Assembly (NCBI GenBank): GCA_947383275.1
Contig: CANDCW010000005.1
Location: 1 to 61,051 of the forward strand
Source of the DNA: an uncultured Bacillota bacterium
GTDB taxonomy: Bacteria; Bacillota; Clostridia; Oscillospirales; Oscillospiraceae
DNA: 61,051 nucleotides
Direction: 5' to 3'
Shown: positions 7,432 to 18,280 of the stretch, piece after piece
Layout: each line of letters opens with the position of its first letter
How positions within the stretch are numbered: the stretch's first letter is position 1
Position numbers and translations under genes: made by a program
The notes under the pieces: generated by a model
Seen by the model: the letters and a program-made list of their open reading frames with translations, nothing else
What the model was told of the DNA's origin: nothing
The model's database searches: none

Positions 7432-7460
7432 ATTATACTACTCCCGTAGCAAAAAATCAA
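7432..7460 (-). promoter_or_regulatory. Promoter of the surface protein gene
   Basis: Minus strand TTGATT (7460-7455), 17-base spacer, TATAAT (7437-7432), about 80 bases before the start codon. Confidence 0.75.
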
Positions 7461-7505
7461 CCAGCTTTGGGCAAACCTAACAAAGCCATTGTTTTCCACC
7501 TCTCA

Positions 7506-7787
7506 CTATGTATTTCGTGCCAGCCACACAAGACCGGCCGCCTGGAGCGCCGCCAGCAGCGGAAACCCCCATCGGAAATACCAGTGCCTCGTCTTATGAC
7601 GGAAAAGCTTCATTCCCAGTGTCCCACCCAGCCCGCCGCCTAGAACCGCAGGCAGAAACAGGGCTTTCTCAGAAATACGCCACTTCCCTTTCTTTGCCCG
7701 GCCCTTGTCCGCACCCATGGCGGCAAAGGCCGTCAGGTTTACCGCCAGCAGATACAACGCCATCAGCTTCCATAGCTCGTTTCCCAT
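7506..7787 (-). CDS. DUF1294 family small membrane protein
   Basis: Ninety-three residues with AAGGAG upstream of the ATG. It matches the DUF1294 pattern: an N-terminal membrane helix (LMALYLLAVNLTAFAAM), GADKGRAKKGKWRISEKAL, a GGGLGGTLGM turn, LFRHKTRHWYF and a final hydrophobic helix. The family is widespread in Firmicutes and of unknown function. It ends in a normal TAG stop, which shows that TAG is an ordinary terminator codon in this genome. It stands alone between two genes that have their own promoters. Confidence 0.85.
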   Translation of the reverse strand: MGNELWKLMALYLLAVNLTAFAAMGADKGRAKKGKWRISEKALFLPAVLGGGLGGTLGMKLFRHKTRHWYFRWGFPLLAALQAAGLVWLARNT

Positions 7788-7902
7788 CCTATCGCCGCTC
7801 CTTATTGTGTAACTGCATCCTATTTCATAACTATAACTCCTCCAACCGCCTTTTTCAACAAAATTCCGGGCGGATTTTCTATGGGAAATTTTCTAAATAA
7901 TC

Positions 7903-7931
7903 TTGCAAATTTACCCAGCCGTCTGTATAAT
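7903..7931 (+). promoter_or_regulatory. Promoter of ppdK
   Basis: TTGCAA (7903-7908), 17 bases, TATAAT (7926-7931). The transcript would have a leader of about 70 bases ending in GAAAGGA before the ATG at 8010. Confidence 0.85.
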
Positions 7932-8009
7932 ACTATGCACGGTATTCTAGAAACACGGACAATTTTTCTAGTTGCTGCCGTATACGCAAGAAAGGAATGA
8001 TGTTACCCA

Positions 8010-10643
<2,634 letters not shown>

Positions 10644-10707
10644 TTTCCACTTTGTCGTAGGGCAACGTAATTGATCCTGTTCAGGGCACTAGCATTTAGT
10701 TCACACC

Positions 10708-10749
10708 ATAAAAATGGCCTTGCATCCAACGATGCAAGGCCATTTTTAT
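10708..10749. terminator. Bidirectional terminator between ppdK and the MFS gene
   Basis: ATAAAAATGGCCTTGCATC and GATGCAAGGCCATTTTTAT form a perfect stem with a 4-base loop and A/T runs on both sides. It serves the two convergent genes and overlaps the MFS stop codon. Confidence 0.95.
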
Positions 10750-11915
10750 CCCTCCTGTCTGCTTTTCAGCAGAACCTCGTGCATGAACACCATTAAAATC
10801 AAGATTACCAGCAGATAAAAGGGAAACAGGGACACTGTAATATGATTGGCAATCATACCGAACAGCGGCGGCATGAGGCAGTTGCCCAGATAAGCGCTGG
10901 CCATCTGGACGCCGATGATCGCCTGAGATTTCTCCGCGCCGAAATGGCCGGGAGTGGAGTGGATGATGCTGGGATAAATCGGAGCACAGCCCAGGCCAAT
11001 GAGAATCAGTCCAGCCAAAGCCGCGTATTCCCCCAGCGGCAGCAGAAATGCGGCGACTCCCATTGCGATAATCACTTGCCCCATGCGAATTAACTGCGTG
11101 TCGTTCAGCTTAAGTGTTAAAAAACCGCACAGCGCCCGTCCAATCGTAATGCCGATAAAGAACAAGCTGGCAAAACTGGCAGCGGTTTCCGGAGCAACAC
11201 CCTTGTGCAGTACCAAGTAGCTGCTGGCCCACAGTCCAGCGGTCTGTTCCAAAGCGCAGTAGCAGAAAAAGGTGACCATTACCGCTTTCACGCCGGGAAT
11301 CCGAACAATTTGTCTTAACGTAAGCGTTTGGGAGGCGGCGCCCCCTTCGCCGGCAGCATCAGCACTGACTTTTGTCCTCCAAAGCGGCAGGCTCAAAGCA
11401 ATAATGACAGTCAGTCCCAGCTGCATCACACTGATAATTCGATACCCCACAGGCCACCCGGCACCATATGACAACGCAGCCCCCATGATGTACGGCCCAA
11501 TTGAGGCTCCAAGCCCCCACATGCAGTGAAGCCAGCTCATATGACGGCTGGCGAAATGCAGCGCTACATAATTGTTCAACGCCGCGTCCACGCTCCCGGC
11601 CCCCAGGCCATATGGGACCGCCCAAAGGCACATGGCCCAGAAGGAACCGCTCACGGAAAAGCCAAACAGCGCCGCTGCTGTCATGCCCACGCTGACCGCC
11701 GTCACCTTACCTGCGCCCAATCTGCGGGTAAGCCGGTCGCTTTGCAGGCTGGAAATTACCGTCCCCACTGAAATAATGAAAAAGATAATCCCAGAATAAG
11801 ACACTGGCACGCCGAACCCCTGGTACATAGAGGGCCATGCCGACCCCAGCAGGGAATCAGGCAGCCCCAGACTAATAAAAGAAAGATAAATAACCGCCAG
11901 AAGTAAGTGAAGCAT
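10746..11915 (-). CDS. MFS transporter
   Basis: About 389 residues from the ATG at 11915, which has AAGGAGAG upstream; an in-frame start 45 bases earlier lacks a site. It has twelve predicted membrane helices, a duplicated six-helix layout and a major-facilitator loop (DRLTRRLGAGK) between helices 2 and 3. The central loop near residue 190 is short and polar. The general look, with conserved PYGLGAGSVDAALNNY and a second-half RALCGFL, resembles fucose-permease-like MFS carriers, but the substrate cannot be told. It stands alone, with no adjacent catabolic gene. Confidence 0.85.
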   Translation of the reverse strand: MLHLLLAVIYLSFISLGLPDSLLGSAWPSMYQGFGVPVSYSGIIFFIISVGTVISSLQSDRLTRRLGAGKVTAVSVGMTAAALFGFSVSGSFWAMCLWAVPYGLGAGSVDAALNNYVALHFASRHMSWLHCMWGLGASIGPYIMGAALSYGAGWPVGYRIISVMQLGLTVIIALSLPLWRTKVSADAAGEGGAASQTLTLRQIVRIPGVKAVMVTFFCYCALEQTAGLWASSYLVLHKGVAPETAASFASLFFIGITIGRALCGFLTLKLNDTQLIRMGQVIIAMGVAAFLLPLGEYAALAGLILIGLGCAPIYPSIIHSTPGHFGAEKSQAIIGVQMASAYLGNCLMPPLFGMIANHITVSLFPFYLLVILILMVFMHEVLLKSRQEG

Positions 11916-12303
11916 CCTGCATCTCTCCTTAATCTTTGGTACGATAATACCACGGATCAAGTGGAAACGCTAGAAAAAAATCCACAAGTTGATGCAACAA
12001 AATCACCAGGAGGAGCGCATCATGGCTTTGAGCATATGTTTGCCGGTTTCCACCGACCGCCATAGCCGGAAGGGGCGCGACTCTGCCTCCTGAACTCTGT
12101 GGTATTCCATCCCCGGCCGGTTGGAGGCAGTGTAGACAGCATCCTCTGGCAGAAATACCTGGAGCCTCCGCTCTCTGATCCATGCCGTCCCTATGTCTAT
12201 TTTTCCAATATCCAGGAATGGGAAGAGGCCGCGTTGCGGACGATCCAAACGGTTTGGCAGGTTGGTGCCGCCGAAACAGAGGGTTTTATGAGGTGATCTT
12301 GTT
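11916..12303. other. Intergenic stretch with an unrecognised open frame
   Basis: About 390 bases between the MFS gene and gltD. On the minus strand a frame without a convincing start, ending at 12003, reads IDIGTAWIRERRLQVFLPED, then AVYTASNRPGMEYHRVQEAE and ends KAMMRSSW. Its composition is protein-like, but I know no family for it. It may be a gene remnant. No terminator or RNA gene is evident. Confidence 0.3.
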
Positions 12304-13686
12304 TTACCGCAAATTGGTATAGCCCGAGAGGAACCGGTCCACCTGGGCGGCAGCGGCTCTCCCTTCGGCGATGGCCCACACCACCAAAGACTGCCCCCGG
12401 CGCATATCCCCTGCAATGAACACGTTGTCTACGTTAGTCCGGCAGGAGTTTTCCTCCGTCCGATCCACTTCCACGCCGAAGGCCCGGCACACATCCTCCC
12501 GGCAGCCCGCCGCCCCGGTGGCGGCGATGAGCAGCTGGCAGGGCAGGGTATCGCCGCCGGTGGTGACCACAGCGGTCAAAGTGCCGTCCTCCCCTTTGAG
12601 CAGTTCCTTGACTTGGGCGCTAAACCGCCGGGGGTCCTGTCCAAAGAGGGCCAGGGCCTCCTCCTGGGCGTAGCCGGAGGGGAGGCGCCCAGCCGTGTCC
12701 AAATAGTCCTCCCGCTTCCGCCGCACCAGCTGGGTGACCGAGGCACACCCCTGGCGCAGGGCGGTGGCCACACAGTCGCCGGCGGTATCGCCGGTGCCGA
12801 TGATGACCACGTCCCTCCCCTCCGCCGTTGGGACCTCCGGCTCTATACCGAACTGCTGCCGCTGGATAGCGGCTTTCAGATAAGCGGCAGCGAAATACAC
12901 TCCAGATACTCCTGCAACGTCCAGCCCCAGGGGGCGGGGCCGCTCCGCGCCGCAGCACAGGACCACGGCGTCATACTCCTCCAGCAGCCGTTGGGCCACC
13001 TGGGGGACGGAGGCGTCCGTCCCGGTGGCGAACGTTACCCCCTCCTCCTCCATCAGCGCCACCCGGCGCGCCACAATCTCTTTGGGCAGCTTCATGTTTG
13101 GAATTCCATAGGTAAGCAGTCCGCCGGGATGTTCCTCCCGTTCCACAATGGTAACGGAGTGTCCTCGGTGGTTCAGCTGGTCGGCCACGGCCAGTCCGGC
13201 GGGTCCGGAGCCCACCACCGCCACCTTCTGTCCGGAGCGGTGGGGGGCATACCGGGGCTTGACCTTCCCCAACTCAAACCCCTTTTCAATGACGCACAGC
13301 TCGTTATCCCGGATGGTGACGGCATCCTCGTACATACGGCACAGGCAGGCCCGCTCGCAGGGGGCGGGACACACCCGGCCGGTAAACTCGGGGAAGTTGT
13401 TGGTCTTCAGTAGCCGGGCCAGAGCGTGGCTCCAGTTGCCTGACATGATCATGTCGTTCCACTCGGGGATCAGGTTGTGGAGGGGACAGCCGAAGGGGGC
13501 GCCCTCCCACAGGATGCCCGCCTGACAGAAGGGGACGCCGCAGTTCATGCACCGGGCCCCCTGCTCCTTCCGGGCAGCCTCGGGAATGGGGAGGTGGAAC
13601 TCCTCCCAGTCCTGCACCCGCTCCGCTGCCTCCCGCAGGGGGGGGTCACAGCGGACATACTCTATAAATCCAGTAGTTTTACCCAT
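12304..13686 (-). CDS. gltD: Glutamate synthase (NADPH) small subunit
   Basis: A 460-residue FAD/NADPH oxidoreductase that feeds electrons to GltB for glutamate formation from glutamine and 2-oxoglutarate. The N-terminal part has the cysteine motifs for two 4Fe-4S clusters (CMNCGVPFC near 46-54; GRVCPAPCERAC). An FAD dinucleotide fold follows (VAVVGSGPAGLAVADQL), then an NADPH fold (DVVIIGTGDTAGDC) and the C-terminal FAD contact (VFIAGDMRRGQSLVVWAI). It follows gltB by 15 bases and is the last gene of the amt-gltB-gltD run. Confidence 0.97.
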   Translation of the reverse strand: MGKTTGFIEYVRCDPPLREAAERVQDWEEFHLPIPEAARKEQGARCMNCGVPFCQAGILWEGAPFGCPLHNLIPEWNDMIMSGNWSHALARLLKTNNFPEFTGRVCPAPCERACLCRMYEDAVTIRDNELCVIEKGFELGKVKPRYAPHRSGQKVAVVGSGPAGLAVADQLNHRGHSVTIVEREEHPGGLLTYGIPNMKLPKEIVARRVALMEEEGVTFATGTDASVPQVAQRLLEEYDAVVLCCGAERPRPLGLDVAGVSGVYFAAAYLKAAIQRQQFGIEPEVPTAEGRDVVIIGTGDTAGDCVATALRQGCASVTQLVRRKREDYLDTAGRLPSGYAQEEALALFGQDPRRFSAQVKELLKGEDGTLTAVVTTGGDTLPCQLLIAATGAAGCREDVCRAFGVEVDRTEENSCRTNVDNVFIAGDMRRGQSLVVWAIAEGRAAAAQVDRFLSGYTNLR

Positions 13687-13701
13687 CTTGTCTGCCCTCC
13701 G

Positions 13702-16700
13702 TTACTGCTTTGTGTTGGCATAGAATGCCTCGATCTCCGCCTGTTCCCGGCTCATACCCCTGCCCTCCCGCTGGGCGATGGCCTGGATCATGCACAGATA
13801 GTCCCCGGGCATGATCTTCTTGAAGCAGGGGATATAGGACTTAAAGGCCGCTAAGATCTCCCGGCCGCGCTCTGAACCGGTGGCGGCTACATGCTCCTCA
13901 AGCAGTAAGCGCAGCTCTTGTATGTCCTGATTTTCCGTGAGGCTGTCAATCATGACCTGATCCTTGTTTAGCCGCAGGTAGAGGTCGTGGTCCTCGTCCA
14001 GCACGTAGGCGATGCCTCCCGACATGCCGGCGGCGAAGTTGCGCCCAGTCTTCCCCAGGATGACAGCCCGGCCCCCGGTCATGTACTCGCAGCCGTGGTC
14101 GCCCACGCCCTCCACCACGGCCACTGCCCCGGAGTTGCGCACGCAGAACCGCTCACCGGCCACGCCGGCGATGAACGCCTTGCCGGAGGTTGCTCCATAT
14201 AGGGCCGCATTGCCTACAATGATGTTTTCACTGGCCTTGAATTGAGCGGATTTTGGGGGATAGAGGGCCAGTTTGCCCCCGGACAATCCCTTGCCGAAGC
14301 CGTCGTTGCAGTCCCCCTCCAGCCGGAGGGTGAGGCCCTTGGGGATAAAAGCCCCGAAGGACTGGCCCCCGCCGCCGCGGCAGGTGATCACATAGCTGTC
14401 ATCGGGCAGGGAATTTCCGCAGGCCCGGGTAATCTCTGAGCCGAAGAGGGTTCCAAAGGCCCGGTTGGTGGAAGAGACATTCAACTCCAGAGCGCCGGAT
14501 TTCTTTCCGTTCAGGCTCAGCTTCTTCAGCAGGACGCTCATGTCCAGCGTCTGTTCCAGATGGAAGTCGTAGACCTGAGCGGGGTCGAAATGGGTGTTCT
14601 CCCGGAAATCGGTGAGCAGGAAGCTCAGGTCCAGCTTTTTGGCCCGGTCCACAGGCAGCTTCTCCCGTACGGCCAGCAGATCCCCCCGGCCAATCAAGTC
14701 CTCCACTCGGCGAATGCCCAGCTTTGCCATATACTCCCGCAGCTCCCGGGCCACAAAGGCCATGAAGTTCATCACATACTCCGGCTTTCCAGAGAACCGG
14801 GCCCGGAGCTTGGGATTCTGGGTGGCGATACCGGCGGGGCAGGTGTCCAGGTTGCACACCCGCATCATGCAGCAGCCCAGAGTGACCAGGGGCGCGGTGG
14901 CAAAGCTGAACCGCTCCGCCCCCAGCATACAAGCGATGGCCACGTCCCGGCCCGTCATCAGCTTGCTGTCTGCCTCAATGGCGATCTGCTGGCGCAGTCC
15001 ATTGGCCACCAGGGCCCGGTGGGCCTCGGCCACCCCCAGCTCCCAGGGCAGTCCGGCGCCATAGATGGAGTTGCGGGGGGCGGAGCCAGTGCCGCCATCG
15101 CTGCCGCAGATGTGGACCACCTGGGCCCCCGCCTTGGCCACCCCGGCGGCGATGGTGCCCACGCCGTACTCGGAACACAGCTTTACCCCGATGCTGGCCC
15201 GGCGGTTGGAATTTTTCAGGTCGTAGATCAGCTGGGCCAGGTCCTCAATGGAATAGATGTCGTGGTGGGGCGGCGGGGAGATGAGCCCCACGCCGGGGGT
15301 GGAGAACCGGGCCTTGGCCACCCAGGGGTAAATCTTCTTGCCTGGGAGCTGGCCCCCTTCGCCGGGCTTGGCCCCCTGAGCCATTTTGATCTGAATCTCG
15401 CCGGCGCTGTTCAAATAGGCGCTGGTGACGCCGAAGCGCCCGGAGGCCACTTGCTTGATGGAGGAGTTCTTCTCCGTCCCGAACCGCTCCGGGTCCTCGC
15501 CCCCCTCACCGCAGTTGAATTTGCCGCCCAGACGGTTCATCGCTATGGCCAGGCACTCATGGGCCTCCCGAGAGATGGCCCCGTAGCTCATGGCCCCCAC
15601 GCCAAAGCGTTTGACGATGGACTCCACCGGCTCCACCTCGTCAATGGGAATGCCGCCCTTCTCGTCGAAGCGGAAATCCAGCAGGCCCCGCAGCGTGTGG
15701 GGCTTGTCGGCGAAGTCCACCAGGGCGGAGTACTTCTTAAAGGTCTCGTAGCAGCCCTCCCGGGCGGCCTTTTGCAGCAGGAGGATGGTCTGGGGGGAGT
15801 ACATGTGGTCCTCCGCCCCCGGTCCAGAGCGCAGCTTGTGGGCCCCGTTGGAGTCCAGGGTGGCGTCCCGGCCCAGGTCCAGGGGGTCGAAAGCCCGGTC
15901 ATGGTTCCATACCACCCCCTGGCCGATCTCCTCCAGGCCAATTCCTCCCACCCGGCTCACTGTGTTGGTAAAGTACCGGTCCACCACATCCGGGTGGATG
16001 CCCACACATTCAAAAATCTGAGCGGACTGGTAGGACTGAATGGCGGATACCCCCATTTTGGAGGCAATCTTCACGATTCCGTGGAGGATCGCACTGTTGT
16101 AGTCCTCCACGGCCACGCCCGGGTCCTTGTCCAGCAGGCCGATGGACACCAGCTCTTCCACGCAGTCATGGGCCAGATAGGGGTTAATGGCGGTGGCCCC
16201 GTAACCCAGCAGGGCGGCAAAGTGGTGGACGTCCCGGGGCTCGCCGCTCTCCAGAACCAGGGAAACGGCGGTGCGCTTCTTGGTGCGGACCAGGTGCTTC
16301 TGCAAAGCGGACACCGCCAACAGGGAGGGAATGGCCATGTGGTTTTCGTCCACCCCGCGGTCAGAGAGGATGAGAATGTTGGCCCCCTTGCGGTAGGCCC
16401 GGTCAGCCGTGACGAAAAGCTGTTCCACTGCCGTTTCCAGGGGGCTGCCCTTGTAATACAGCAGGGAGAGGGTCTCCACCTTGAAGCGGGGACGGTCCAT
16501 ATATCGAATTTTCATCAGCTCCACACTGGTGAGGATGGGCGACGGCAGCTGGAGCATGGAACAGTTGGACGCCTTCTCCTGCAAGAGATTGCCGCTGGCC
16601 CCCACGTAGATGGTGGTGTCGGTGACAATCTCCTCCCGGATCGCGTCGATGGGCGGGTTGGTCACCTGGGCAAAGAGCTGCCTAAAGTAGTTGAACAGGG

Positions 16701-18210
16701 GCTGGTGGACCTGGTCCAGGGCGGCCAGGGGGATGTCCGCCCCCATAGACACGGCGGGCTCCCCCCCGGTGCGTGCCATGGGCAGGATGGAATCCTTTAC
16801 CTCCTCATAGGTGTAGCCGAATGCCTTGTACAGCCGGTCCCGCAGCTCCTGGGGATACTTTTCCACCCGCTTGTTGGGGACGGACAGGTCCTTCAGATAG
16901 ACCAGGTTGGCGTCCAGCCACTCGCCGTAGGGCTGGCGGGAAGCGTAGTAATCTTTAATGTCCTTGTCCTCCACCAGCCGGCCCGCTATGGTGTCCACCA
17001 GCAGCATCCGCCCCGGCCGGAGGCGGGATTTTTTTACGATTCGGGCGGGATCAATGTCCAGCACTCCCACCTCGGAGGCCAAAACCAGGCAGCCGCCGTC
17101 GGTGACGTACCAACGGCAGGGCCGCAGTCCGTTTCGGTCCAGCACCGCCCCCACCCGGTCGCCGTCAGAAAATACAATGGCGGCAGGGCCGTCCCAGGGC
17201 TCCATCATGGTGGCGTAGTAGTGGTAAAAGTCCCGCTTCCTCCGGTCGATGCGTCTGTCGTTGGCCCAGGGTTCCGGGATACACATCATCACCGCCTGGG
17301 GCAGGTCGATTCCGTTCATCAGCAGGAACTCCAGGGTGTTATCCAGCATGGCAGAATCTGAGCCGTTCTGGTCCACCACGGGCAGCAGCTTATCCATGTC
17401 CCCCGGGGCAATGACGGCGGACTCCATGGTCTCCTCCCGGGCCAGCATCCGGTCCACATTGCCCCGGATGGTATTGATCTCCCCGTTGTGGAGGATATAC
17501 CGGTTGGGGTGGGCCCGCTCCCAGTTGGGGGTGGTGTTGGTGGAGAAGCGGGAGTGGACCAAAGCCAGGGCGGACCGGCAGTCCGGGTCGGTAAGGTCGG
17601 CGTAGAACTTCCGCAGCTGGCCCACCAGGAACATCCCCTTGTACACAACGGTCCGGCTGGAGAAGGAGGCCACATAGGTGCCGGGGTTGGACCGCTCAAA
17701 GACCCGGCGGGCCAGGTACAGCTTCCGGTCAAAGTCCAGTCCCTTTTTGCAGCCCGCCGGACGCTTGACGAAGCACTGGCAAATGTGTGGCATACAGTCC
17801 CGGGCTTTTTGACCCAAAATTTCCGGGTGGGTGGGCACGTCCCGCCAACCCAGGAACTCCATGCCCTCCTTGGCCACAATGATTTCCAGCATTTTCTTAG
17901 CCTGGGCCCGCTTCAGCCGGTCGGTGGACATGAAGAACATGCCCACACCGTAATCCCGCTCCTCCCCCAGGGCGATGCCCTCCTGAGCAGCGGCCTTGGC
18001 CATGAGCTCATGGGGGACCTGAATCATCAGGCCCACGCCGTCCCCCGTCTCGCCGGAGGCGTCCTTGCCCGCCCGGTGCTCCAGCTTTTCCACGATTTTC
18101 AGGGCGTTGTTCACCGTCTCATAGGTCTTGATTCCTTGGATGCTGACCACAGCGCCGATGCCGCAGGCGTCGTGCTCCGGACCATAGCTTGGATACGTTT
18201 GCTGGTCCAT
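13702..18210 (-). CDS. gltB: Glutamate synthase large subunit
   Basis: About 1,502 residues from ATG 18210, chosen because AAAGGAGGAAAC precedes it. Cys16 (EHDACGIGAVV) is the glutaminase nucleophile, so a 15-residue propeptide would be removed. The order is a class II amidotransferase domain (16 to about 430), a central domain, an FMN-binding synthase domain (about 800-1190) with the 3Fe-4S motif CMMRVCNLDTCPAGIATQNP, and a C-terminal GXGXG beta-helix (about 1250-1500). Residues GEGGEDPERFG and PPPHHDIYSIEDLAQLIYD are typical. It lies between the amt-PII gene and gltD and is expected to assimilate ammonium together with a glutamine synthetase encoded elsewhere. Confidence 0.98.
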   Translation of the reverse strand: MDQQTYPSYGPEHDACGIGAVVSIQGIKTYETVNNALKIVEKLEHRAGKDASGETGDGVGLMIQVPHELMAKAAAQEGIALGEERDYGVGMFFMSTDRLKRAQAKKMLEIIVAKEGMEFLGWRDVPTHPEILGQKARDCMPHICQCFVKRPAGCKKGLDFDRKLYLARRVFERSNPGTYVASFSSRTVVYKGMFLVGQLRKFYADLTDPDCRSALALVHSRFSTNTTPNWERAHPNRYILHNGEINTIRGNVDRMLAREETMESAVIAPGDMDKLLPVVDQNGSDSAMLDNTLEFLLMNGIDLPQAVMMCIPEPWANDRRIDRRKRDFYHYYATMMEPWDGPAAIVFSDGDRVGAVLDRNGLRPCRWYVTDGGCLVLASEVGVLDIDPARIVKKSRLRPGRMLLVDTIAGRLVEDKDIKDYYASRQPYGEWLDANLVYLKDLSVPNKRVEKYPQELRDRLYKAFGYTYEEVKDSILPMARTGGEPAVSMGADIPLAALDQVHQPLFNYFRQLFAQVTNPPIDAIREEIVTDTTIYVGASGNLLQEKASNCSMLQLPSPILTSVELMKIRYMDRPRFKVETLSLLYYKGSPLETAVEQLFVTADRAYRKGANILILSDRGVDENHMAIPSLLAVSALQKHLVRTKKRTAVSLVLESGEPRDVHHFAALLGYGATAINPYLAHDCVEELVSIGLLDKDPGVAVEDYNSAILHGIVKIASKMGVSAIQSYQSAQIFECVGIHPDVVDRYFTNTVSRVGGIGLEEIGQGVVWNHDRAFDPLDLGRDATLDSNGAHKLRSGPGAEDHMYSPQTILLLQKAAREGCYETFKKYSALVDFADKPHTLRGLLDFRFDEKGGIPIDEVEPVESIVKRFGVGAMSYGAISREAHECLAIAMNRLGGKFNCGEGGEDPERFGTEKNSSIKQVASGRFGVTSAYLNSAGEIQIKMAQGAKPGEGGQLPGKKIYPWVAKARFSTPGVGLISPPPHHDIYSIEDLAQLIYDLKNSNRRASIGVKLCSEYGVGTIAAGVAKAGAQVVHICGSDGGTGSAPRNSIYGAGLPWELGVAEAHRALVANGLRQQIAIEADSKLMTGRDVAIACMLGAERFSFATAPLVTLGCCMMRVCNLDTCPAGIATQNPKLRARFSGKPEYVMNFMAFVARELREYMAKLGIRRVEDLIGRGDLLAVREKLPVDRAKKLDLSFLLTDFRENTHFDPAQVYDFHLEQTLDMSVLLKKLSLNGKKSGALELNVSSTNRAFGTLFGSEITRACGNSLPDDSYVITCRGGGGQSFGAFIPKGLTLRLEGDCNDGFGKGLSGGKLALYPPKSAQFKASENIIVGNAALYGATSGKAFIAGVAGERFCVRNSGAVAVVEGVGDHGCEYMTGGRAVILGKTGRNFAAGMSGGIAYVLDEDHDLYLRLNKDQVMIDSLTENQDIQELRLLLEEHVAATGSERGREILAAFKSYIPCFKKIMPGDYLCMIQAIAQREGRGMSREQAEIEAFYANTKQ

Positions 18211-18241
18211 ACAGTTTCCTCCTTTGGTATTTGTACCGGGA

Positions 18242-18272
18242 CTGTCTCCCCGACCGATGGGCGGGGAGACAG
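18242..18272 (-). promoter_or_regulatory. Intercistronic hairpin between amt-PII and gltB
   Basis: CTGTCTCCCCG (18242-18252) and CGGGGAGACAG (18262-18272) form an 11-bp perfect stem. There is no U-run after it on the minus strand, so it more likely tunes mRNA stability or partial read-through than fully terminates. Confidence 0.7.
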
Positions 18273-18280
18273 CCGGAAAA

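Noticed and set aside
12099..12296. A 65-codon plus-strand frame opposite the intergenic remnant after gltD.
   Set aside because: No ribosome binding site at its ATG and no recognisable sequence. The minus-strand reading looks more protein-like.
14560..17361. A 933-codon open frame on the plus strand opposite gltB, and similar long frames opposite the surface protein (5088-7403), ppdK and the FbpC-like ATPase.
   Set aside because: Long antisense frames are expected opposite high-GC genes with biased third positions. They lack ribosome binding sites and known domains, and the sense genes are certain.
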